64,000 nucleotides of DNA from assembly GCA_964057225.1 (NCBI GenBank), contig CAXKVF010000075.1, forward strand, positions 790,675 to 854,674, written 5' to 3'. The notes below the pieces were generated by a model that was not told the DNA's origin, made no database searches, and saw only the letters and a program-made list of their open reading frames with translations. This document shows positions 54,701 to 64,000 of this stretch, piece after piece. Both the position numbers and the translations under genes were made by a program. Every line of letters starts with the position of its first letter. The first letter of the stretch is position 1. This stretch comes from Auanema rhodensis. Taxonomy: Eukaryota > Nematoda > Chromadorea > Rhabditida > Rhabditidae.

Positions 54701-57700
54701 GATAAAGAGATGCGGTTTTCAAAATTAGATTCCCCATGTCCATATTAGTCTAAAAACAAATTTTTATTGATATTGGTGCATGGTAACCATGACTTTGAAA
54801 TTTACGTGAACTTTAATTTATGCTAATTAAATGTACACGTGATGTGCACTTGGTATGTAACTCGCTTCACGTGAAAGATAAAGAGATGCGGTTTTCAAAA
54901 TTAGATTCCCCATGTCCATATTAGTCTAAAAACAAATTTTTATTGATATTGGTGCATGGTAACCATGACTTTGAATTTTACGTGAACTTTAATTTATGCT
55001 AATTAAATGTACACGTGATGTGCACTTGGTATGTAACTCGCTTCACGTGAAAGATAAAGAGATGCGGTTTTCAAAATTAGATTCCCCATGTCCATATTAG
55101 TCTAAAAACAAATTTTTATTGATATTGGTTAATGGTAACCATGACTTTGAAATTTACGTGAACTTTAATTTATGCTAATTAAATGTACACGTGATGTGCA
55201 CTTGGTATGTAACTCGCTTCACGTGAAAGATAAAGAGATGCGGTTTTCAAAATTAGATTCCCCATGTCCATATTAGTCTAAAAACAAATTTTTATTGATA
55301 TTGGTGCATGGTAACCATGACTTTGAAATTTACGTGAACTTTAATTTATGCTAATTAAATGTACACGTGATGTGCACTTGGTATGTAACTCGCTTCACGT
55401 GAAAGATAAAGAGATGCGGTTTTCAAAATTAGATTCCCCATGTCCATATTAGTCTAAAAACAAATTTTTATTGATATTGCTTCATGGTAACCATGACTTT
55501 GAAATTTACGTGAACTTTAATTTATGCTAATTAAATGTACACGTGATGTGCACTTGGTATGTAACTCGCTTCACGTGAAAGATAAAGAGATGCGGTTTTC
55601 AAAATTAGATTCCCCATGTCCATATTAGTCTAAAAACAAATTTTTATTGATATTGGTTCATGGTAACCATGACTTTGAAATTTACGTGAACTTTAATTTA
55701 TGCTAATTAAATGTACACGTGATGTGCACTTGGTATGTAACTCGCTTCACGTGAAAGATAAAGAGATGCGGTTTTCAAAATTAGATTCCCCATGTCCATA
55801 TTAGTCTAAAAACAAATTTTTATTGATATTGGTGCATGGTAACCATGACTTTGAAATTTACGTGAACTTTAATTTATGCTAATTAAATGTACACGTGATG
55901 TGCACTTGGTATGTAACTCGCTTCACGTGAAAGATAAAGAGATGCGGTTTTCAAAATTAGATTCCCCATGTCCATATTAGTCTAAAAACAAATTTTTATT
56001 GATATTGCTTCATGGTAACCATGACTTTGAAATTTACGTGAACTTTAATTTATGCTAATTAAATGTACACGTGATGTGCACTTGGTATGTAACTCGCTTC
56101 ACGTGAAAGATAAAGAGATGCGGTTTTCAAAATTAGATTCCCCATGTCCATATTAGTCTAAAAACAAATTTTTATTGATATTGGTTCATGGTAACCATGA
56201 CTTTGAAATTTACGTGAACTTTAATTTATGCTAATTAAATGTACACGTGATGTGCACTTGGTATGTAACTCGCTTCACGTGAAAGATAAAGAGATGCGGT
56301 TTTCAAAATTAGATTCCCCATGTCCATATTAGTCTAAAAACAAATTTTTATTGATATTGGTGCATGGTAACCATGACTTTGAAATTTACGTGAACTTTAA
56401 TTTATGCTAATTAAATGTACACGTGATGTGCACTTGGTATGTAACTCGCTTCACGTGAAAGATAAAGAGATGCGGTTTTCAAAATTAGATTCCCCATGTC
56501 CATATTAGTCTAAAAACAAATTTTTATCGATATTGGTGCATGGTAACCATGACTTTGAAATTTACGTGAACTTTAATTTATGCTAATTAAATGTACACGT
56601 GATGTGCACTTGGTATGTAACTCGCTTCACGTGAAAGTTAAAGAGATGCGGTTTTCAAAATTAGATTCCCCATGTCCATATTAGTCTAAAAACAAATTTT
56701 TATTGATATTGGTTCATGGTAACCATGACTTTGAAATTTACGTGAACTTTAATTTATGCTAATTAAATGTACACGTGATGTGCACTTGGTATGTAACTCG
56801 CTTCACGTGAAAGATAAAGAGATGCGGTTTTCAAAATTAGATTCCCCATGTCCATATTAGTCTAAAAACAAATTTTTATTGATATTGCTTCATGGTAACC
56901 ATGACTTTGAAATTTACGTGAACTTTAATTTATGCTAATTAAATGTACACGTGATGTGCACTTGGTATGTAACTCGCTTCACGTGAAAGATAAAGAGATG
57001 CGGTTTTCAAAATTAGATTCCCCATGTCCATATTAGTCTAAAAATAAATTTTTATTGATATTGGTTCATGGTAACCATGACTTTGAAATTTACGTGAACT
57101 TTAATTTATGCTAATTAAATGTACACGTGATGTGCACTTGGTATGTAACTCGCTTCACGTGAAAGATAAAGAGATGCGGTTTTCAAAATTAGATTCCCCA
57201 TGTCCATATTAGTCTAAAAACAAATTTTTATTGATATTGGTGCATGGTAACCATGACTTTGAAATTTACGTGAACTTTAATTTATGCTAATTAAATGTAC
57301 ACGTGATGTGCACTTGGTATGTAACTCGCTTCACGTGAAAGATAAAGAGATGCGGTTTTCAAAATTAGATTCCCCATGTCCATATTAGTCTAAAAACAAA
57401 TTTTTATCGATATTGGTGCATGGTAACCATGACTTTGAAATTTACGTGAACTTTAATTTATGCTAATTAAATGTACACGTGATGTGCACTTGGTATGTAA
57501 CTCGCTTCACGTGAAAGATAAAGAGATGCGGTTTTCAAAATTAGATTCCCCATGTCCATATTAGTCTAAAAACAAATTTTTATTGATATTGGTGCATGGT
57601 AACCATGACTTTGAAATTTACGTGAACTTTAATTTATGCTAATTAAATGTACACGTGATGTGCACTTGGTATGTAACTCGCTTCACGTGAAAGATAAAGA

Positions 57701-57840
57701 GATGCGGTTTTCAAAATTAGATTCCCCATGTCCATATTAGTCTAAAAACAAATTTTTATTGATATTAGTTCATGGTAACCATGACTTTGAAATTTACGTG
57801 AACTTTAATTTATGCTAATTAAATGTACACGTGATGTGCA

Positions 57841-60800
57841 CTTGGTATGTAACTCGCTTCACGTGAAAGATAAAGAGATGCGGTTTTCAAAATTAGATTC
57901 CCCATGTCCATATTAGTCTAAAAACAAATTTTTATTGATATTGCTTCATGGTAACCAAGACTTTGAAATTTACGTGAACTTTAATTTATGCTAATTAAAT
58001 GTACACGTGATGTGCACTTGGTATGTAACTCGCTTCACGTGAAAGATAAAGAGATGCGGTTTTCAAAATTAGATTCCCCATGTCAATATTAGTCTAAAAA
58101 CAAACTTTTATTGATATTAGTTCATGGTAACCATGACTTTGAAATTTACGTGAACTTTAATTTATGCTAATTAAATGTACACGTGATGTGCACTTGGTAT
58201 GTAACTCGCTTCACGTGAAAGATAAAGAGATGCGGTTTTCAAAATTAGATTCCCCATGTCCATATTAGTCTAAAAACAAATTTTTATTGATATTAGTTCA
58301 TGGTAACCATGACTTTGAAATTTACGTGAACTTTAATTTATGCTAATTAAATGTACACGTGATGTGCACTTGGTATGTAACTCGCTTCACGTGAAAGATA
58401 AAGAGATGCGGTTTTCAAAATTAGATTCCCCATGTCCATATTAGTCTAAAAACAAATTTTTATTGATATTGGTTCATGGTAACCATGACTTTGAAATTTA
58501 CGTGAACTTTAATTTATGCTAATTAAATGTACACGTGATGTGCACTTGGTATGTAACTCGCTTCACGTGAAAGATAAAGAGATGCGGTTTTCAAAATTAG
58601 ATTCCCCATGTCCATATTAGTCTAAAAACAAATTTTTATTGATATTGCTTCATGGTAACCATGACTTTGAAATTTACGTGAACTTTAATTTATGCTAATT
58701 AAATGTACACGTGATGTGCACTTGGTATGTAACTCGCTTCACGTGAAAGATAAAGAGATGCGGTTTTCAAAATTAGATTCCCCATGTCCATATTAGTCTA
58801 AAAACAAATTTTTATTGATATTGCTTCATGGTAACCATGACTTTGAAATTTACGTGAACTTTAATTTATGCTAATTAAATGTACACGTGATGTGCACTTG
58901 GTATGTAACTCGCTTCACGTGAAAGATAAAGAGATGCGGTTTTCAAAATTAGATTCCCCATGTCCATATTAGTCTAAAAATAAATTTTTATTGATATTGG
59001 TTCATGGTAACCATGACTTTGAAATTTACGTGAACTTTAATTTATGCTAATTAAATGTACACGTGATGTGCACTTGGTATGTAACTCGCTTCACGTGAAA
59101 GATAAAGAGATGCGGTTTTCAAAATTAGATTCCCCATGTCCATATTAGTCTAAAAACAAATTTTTATTGATATTGGTGCATGGTAACCATGACTTTGAAA
59201 TTTACGTGAACTTTAATTTATGCTAATTAAATGTACACGTGATGTGCACTTGGTATGTAACTCGCTTCACGTGAAAGATAAAGAGATGCGGTTTTCAAAA
59301 TTAGATTCCCCATGTCCATATTAGTCTAAAAACAAATTTTTATCGATATTGGTGCATGGTAACCATGACTTTGAAATTTACGTGAACTTTAATTTATGCT
59401 AATTAAATGTACACGTGATGTGCACTTGGTATGTAACTCGCTTCACGTGAAAGATAAGAGATGCGGTTTTCAAAATTAGATTCCCCATGTCCATATTAGT
59501 CTAAAAACAAATTTTTATTGATATTGGTGCATGGTAACCATGACTTTGAAATTTACGTGAACTTTAATTTATGCTAATTAAATGTACACGTGATGTGCAC
59601 TTGGTATGTAACTCGCTTCACGTGAAAGATAAAGAGATGCGGTTTTCAAAATTAGATTCCCCATGTCCATATTAGTCTAAAAACAAATTTTTATTGATAT
59701 TAGTTCATGGTAACCATGACTTTGAAATTTACGTGAACTTTAATTTATGCTAATTAAATGTACACGTGATGTGCACTTGGTATGTAACTCGCTTCACGTG
59801 AAAGATAAAGAGATGCGGTTTTCAAAATTAGATTCCCCATGTCCATATTAGTCTAAAAACAAATTTTTATTGATATTGGTGCATGGTAACCATGACTTTG
59901 AAATTTACGTGAACTTTAATTTATGCTAATTAAATGTACACGTGATGTGCACTTGGTATGTAACTCGCTTCACGTGAAAGATAAAGAGATGCGGTTTTCA
60001 AAATTAGATTCCCCATGTCCATATTAGTCTAAAAACAAATTTTTATTGATATAGTTCATGGTAACCATGACTTTGAAATTTACGTGAACTTTAATTTATG
60101 CTAATTAAATGTACACGTGATGTGCACTTGGTATGTAACTCGCTTCACGTGAAAGATAAAGAGATGCGGTTTTCAAAATTAGATTCCCCATGTCCATATT
60201 AGTCTAAAAACAAATTTTTATTGATATTGCTTCATGGTAACCAAGACTTTGAAATTTACGTGAACTTTAATTTATGCTAATTGAATGTACACGTGATGTG
60301 CACTTGGTATGTAACTCGCTTCACGTGAAAGATAAAGAGATGCGGTTTTCAAAATTAGATTCCCCATGTCCATATTAGTCTAAAAACAAATTTTTATTGA
60401 TATTGCTTCATGGTAACCATGACTTTGAAATTTACGTGAACTTTAATTTATGCTAATTAAATGTACACGTGATGTGCACTTGGTATGTAACTCGCTTCAC
60501 GTGAAAGATAAAGAGATGCGGTTTTCAAAATTAGATTCCCCATGTCAATATTAGTCTAAAAACAAACTTTTATTGATATTAGTTCATGGTAACCATGACT
60601 TTGAAATTTACGTGAACTTTAATTTATGCTAATTAAATGTACACGTGATGTGCACTTGGTATGTAACTCGCTTCACGTGAAAGATAAAGAGATGCGGTTT
60701 TCAAAATTAGATTCCCCATGTCCATATTAGTCTAAAAACAAATTTTTATTGATATTAGTTCATGGTAACCATGACTTTGAAATTTACGTGAACTTTAATT

Positions 60801-63800
60801 TATGCTAATTAAATGTACACGTGATGTGCACTTGGTATGTAACTCGCTTCACGTGAAAGATAAAGAGATGCGGTTTTCAAAATTAGGTTCCCCATGTCCA
60901 TATTAGTCTAAAAACAAACTTTTATTGATATTAGTTCATGGTAACCATGACTTTGAAATTTACGTGAACTTTAATTTATGCTAATTAAATGTACACGTGA
61001 TGTGCACTTGGTATGTAACTCGCTTCACGTGAAAGATAAAGAGATGCGGTTTTCAAAATTAGATTCCCCATGTCCATATTAGTCTAAAAACAAATTTTTA
61101 TTGATATTGGTTCATGGTAACCATGACTTTGAAATTTACGTGAACTTTAATTTATGCTAATTAAATGTACACGTGATGTGCACTTGGTATGTAACTCGCT
61201 TCACGTGAAAGATAAAGAGATGCGGTTTTCAAAATTAGATTCCCCATGTCCATATTAGTCTAAAAACAAATTTTTATTGATATTGCTTCATGGTAACCAT
61301 GACTTTGAAATTTACGTGAACTTTAATTTATGCTAATTAAATGTACACGTGATGTGCACTTGGTATGTAACTCGCTTCACGTGAAAGATAAAGAGATGCG
61401 GTTTTCAAAATTAGATTCCCCATGTCCATATTAGTCTAAAAACAAATTTTTATTGATATTGCTTCATGGTAACCATGACTTTGAAATTTACGTGAACTTT
61501 AATTTATGCTAATTAATGTACACGTGATGTGCACTTGGTATGTAACTCGCTTCACGTGAAAGATAAAGAGATGCGGTTTTCAAAATTAGATTCCCCATGT
61601 CCATATTAGTCTAAAAATAAATTTTTATTGATATTGGTTCATGGTAACCATGACTTTGAAATTTACGTGAACTTTAATTTATGCTAATTAAATGTACACG
61701 TGATGTGCACTTGGTATGTAACTCGCTTCACGTGAAAGATAAAGAGATGCGGTTTTCAAAATTAGATTCCCCATGTCCATATTAGTCTAAAAACAAATTT
61801 TTATTGATATTGGTGCATGGTAACCATGACTTTGAAATTTACGTGAACTTTAATTTATGCTAATTAAATGTACACGTGATGTGCACTTGGTATGTAACTC
61901 GCTTCACGTGAAAGATAAAGAGATGCGGTTTTCAAAATTAGATTCCCCATGTCCATATTAGTCTAAAAACAAATTTTTATCGATATTGGTGCATGGTAAC
62001 CATGACTTTGAAATTTACGTGAACTTTAATTTATGCTAATTAAATGTACACGTGATGTGCACTTGGTATGTAACTCGCTTCACGTGAAAGATAAAGAGAT
62101 GCGGTTTTCAAAATTAGATTCCCATGTCCATATTAGTCTAAAAACAAATTTTTATTGATATTGGTGCATGGTAACCATGACTTTGAAATTTACGTGAACT
62201 TTAATTTATGCTAATTAAATGTACACGTGATGTGCACTTGTATGTAACTCGCTTCACGTGAAAGATAAAGAGATGCGGTTTTCAAATTAGATTCCCCATG
62301 TCCATATTAGTCTAAAAACAAATTTTTATTGATATTAGTTCATGGTAACCATGACTTGAAATTTACGTGAACTTTAATTTATGCTAATTAAATGTACACG
62401 TGATGTGCACTTGGTATGTAACTCGCTTCACGTGAAAGATAAAGAGATGCGGTTTTCAAAATTAGATTCCCATGTCCATATTAGTCTAAAAACAAATTTT
62501 TATTGATATTGCTTCATGGTAACCAAGACTTTGAAATTTACGTGAACTTTAATTTATGCTAATTAAATGTACACGTGATGTGCCTTGGTATGTAACTCGC
62601 TTCACGTGAAAGATAAAGAGATGCGGTTTTCAAAATTAGATTCCCCATGTCATATTAGTCTAAAAACAAATTTTTATTGATATTTGCTTCATGGTAACCA
62701 TGACTTTGAAATTTACGTGAACTTTAATTTATGCTAATTAAATGTACACGTGATGTGCACTTGGTATGTAACTCGCTTCACGTGAAAGATAAAGAGATGC
62801 GGTTTCAAAATTAGATTCCCATGTCCATATTAGTCTAAAAACAAATTTTTATTGATATTAGTTCATGGTAACCATGACTTTGAAATTTACGTGAACTTTA
62901 ATTTATGCTAATTAAATGTACACGTGATGTGCACTTGGTATGTAACTCGCTTCACGTGAAAGATAAAGAGATGCGGTTTTCAAATTAGATTCCCCATGTC
63001 CATATTAGTCTAAAAACAAATTTTATTGATATTAGTTCATGGTAACCATGACTTTGAAATTTACGTGAACTTTAATTTATGCTAATTAAATGTACACGTG
63101 ATGTGCACTTGGTATGTAACTCGCTTCACGTGAAAGATAAAGAGATGCGGTTTTCAAAATTAGATTCCCCATGTCCATATTAGTCTAAAAACAAATTTTT
63201 ATTGATATTGTTCATGGTAACCATGACTTTGAAATTTACGTGAACTTTAATTTATGCTAATTAAATGTACACGTGATGTGCACTTGGTATGTAACTCGCT
63301 TCACGTGAAAGATAAAGAGATGCGGTTTTCAAATTAGATTCCCCATGTCCATATTAGTCTAAAAACAAATTTTTATTGATATTGTTCATGGTAACCATGA
63401 CTTTGAAATTTACGTGAACTTTAATTTATGCTAATTAAATGTACACGTGATGTGCACTTGGTATGTAACTCGCTTCACGTGAAAGATAAAGAGATGCGGT
63501 TTTCAAAATTAGATTCCCCATGTCCATATTAGTCTAAAAACAAATTTTTATTGATATTGCTTCATGGTAACCATGACTTTGAAATTTACGTGAACTTTAA
63601 TTTATGCTAATTAAATGTACACGTGATGTGCACTTGGTATGTAACTCGCTTCACGTGAAGATAAAGAGATGCGGTTTCAAAATTAGATTCCCCATGTCAA
63701 TATTAGTCTAAAAAACAAACTTTTATTGATATTAGTTCATGGTAACCATGACTTTGAAATTTACGTGAACTTTAATTTATGCTAATTAAATGTACACGTG

Positions 63801-64000
63801 ATGTGCACTTGGTATGTAACTCGCTTCACGTGAAAGATAAGAGATTGCGGTTTTCAAAATTAGATTCCCCATGTCCATATTAGTCTAAAAACAAATTTTA
63901 TTGATATTGGTTCATGGTAACCATGACTTTGAAATTTACGTGAACTTTAATTTATGCTAATTAAATGTACACGTGATGTGCACTGGTATGTAACTCGCTT
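57841..64000 (+). repeat. 13-14-monomer higher-order repeat, three copies, last one incomplete
   Basis: The marker AACCAAGACTTTG recurs at about 57955, 60241 and 62523 (13 monomers less 2 and 6 bases). CATGTCAATATTAG with CAAACTTTTATTG is at 58081, 60543 and 63695, and TTTTTATCGATATTG at 57408, 59344 and 61981. The copies share the order of AGTTC, GCTTC and TGC monomer types. Length differences are explained by the one-base deletions listed for this region. Confidence 0.7.
62100..64000. other. Cluster of one-base indels, likely unpolished sequence
   Basis: About 20 single-base indels lie here, nearly all losses and mostly in homopolymers: near 62120, 62240, 62285, 62355, 62470, 62583, 62650, 62802, 62818, 62983, 63020, 63210, 63330, 63382, 63657, 63675, 63838, 63895 and 63983, with gains near 62683, 63712 and 63845. 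The first 61 kb of the array has only about eleven (near 5911, 11830, 13763, 14641, 15873, 26917, 28252, 34163, 59457, 60050 and 61515). Substitutions do not rise in parallel. Confidence 0.8.

Larger units (their letters stand above)
1290..64000 (+). repeat. 176-bp satellite array, 357 monomers
   Basis: GTGCAC start points recur every 176 bases from 1290 to 63978. That distance is 62,688; correcting for three 72-bp deletions, two 49-bp insertions and a net 26 one-base losses gives exactly 357 x 176. All monomers are head to tail and differ at a few sites each. The usual monomer is about 32% GC with 31 G and 26 C. Dyads in unit coordinates: GTGCAC 1-6, TTCACGTGAA 23-32, CATGGTAACCATG 112-124, TTTAATT/AATTAAA 145-164, TGTACA 165-170. 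ACGTGA occurs three times (26, 137, 170). Main types differ at 108, 109 and 111: ggtGc, ggtTc, gCtTc and AgtTc before ATGG. Since 176 is not a multiple of three and stops are frequent, no long ORF can run through it. Length and dyads suit a centromeric or pericentromeric satellite, but location is not shown by sequence. Confidence 0.97.

Noticed and set aside
1290-64000. CRISPR-like regular repeats
   Set aside because: The whole 176-bp unit is repeated with no unique spacers, no cas genes are present, and the neighbouring sequence is a eukaryote-type retroelement.
1290-64000. A protein-coding tandem repeat
   Set aside because: 176 is not a multiple of three, so frames rotate between monomers, and stop codons (for example in TGTAACTC and GATAAAG) interrupt the reading. 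No long ORF can pass through.
1290-64000. Primate alpha satellite or a CENP-B box
   Set aside because: The monomer is 176 bp rather than 171, its sequence is unlike alphoid DNA, and I found no motif resembling the CENP-B box core TTCG...CGGG.
1290-64000. Ribosomal DNA spacer or telomeric repeats
   Set aside because: No rRNA segment interrupts the array and no short telomere motif (TTAGG or TTAGGG type) is repeated in the window.

Overview
This is a eukaryotic window that is almost entirely one satellite array. Positions 1290-64000 (98% of the window) are a head-to-tail satellite with a 176-bp monomer. Counting the distance between GTGCAC start points and correcting for visible indels gives 357 monomers plus a 23-bp partial one, all in the same orientation. 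The monomer is about 32% GC, carries several short palindromes and is not CpG-depleted. I do not recognise the species. An AT-rich genome, a nucleosome-sized satellite, an LTR retrotransposon and undepleted CpG would fit an invertebrate, but that is an inference.

Layout: 1-1289 is the 5' end of an LTR retrotransposon on the minus strand. Reading right to left, it has an LTR at 1289-824 (TGT...ACA ends, TATA box, AATAAA), an ATG-free leader at 823-389 packed with hairpins, and a gag-position ORF that starts at 388 and runs off the left edge. The LTR abuts the satellite sharply at 1289/1290, which suggests insertion into the array. Nothing else interrupts the array.

The array has higher-order structure. 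Shared private variants show local multi-monomer duplications with periods of 3, 5, 6, 7, 9, 10, 11, 13-14 and 37 monomers. Two odd monomer types mark the larger duplications: a monomer with a 72-bp internal deletion (three copies) and a monomer with a 49-bp insertion containing an inverted satellite fragment (two copies, 6561 bp apart). Monomer types can be told apart mainly at unit positions 108, 109 and 111.

The last ~1.9 kb (about 62.1-64.0 kb) has about 20 one-base indels, mostly in homopolymers. Only about eleven one-base indels appear in the preceding 61 kb. This looks like residual long-read consensus error more than biology.

The most unusual feature is in the retrotransposon leader: five hairpins with the same five-base loop (GTATA in the transcript sense) closed by C-G, on stems of different sequence that still pair. 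No tRNA, rRNA, CRISPR array or gene was found inside the satellite.
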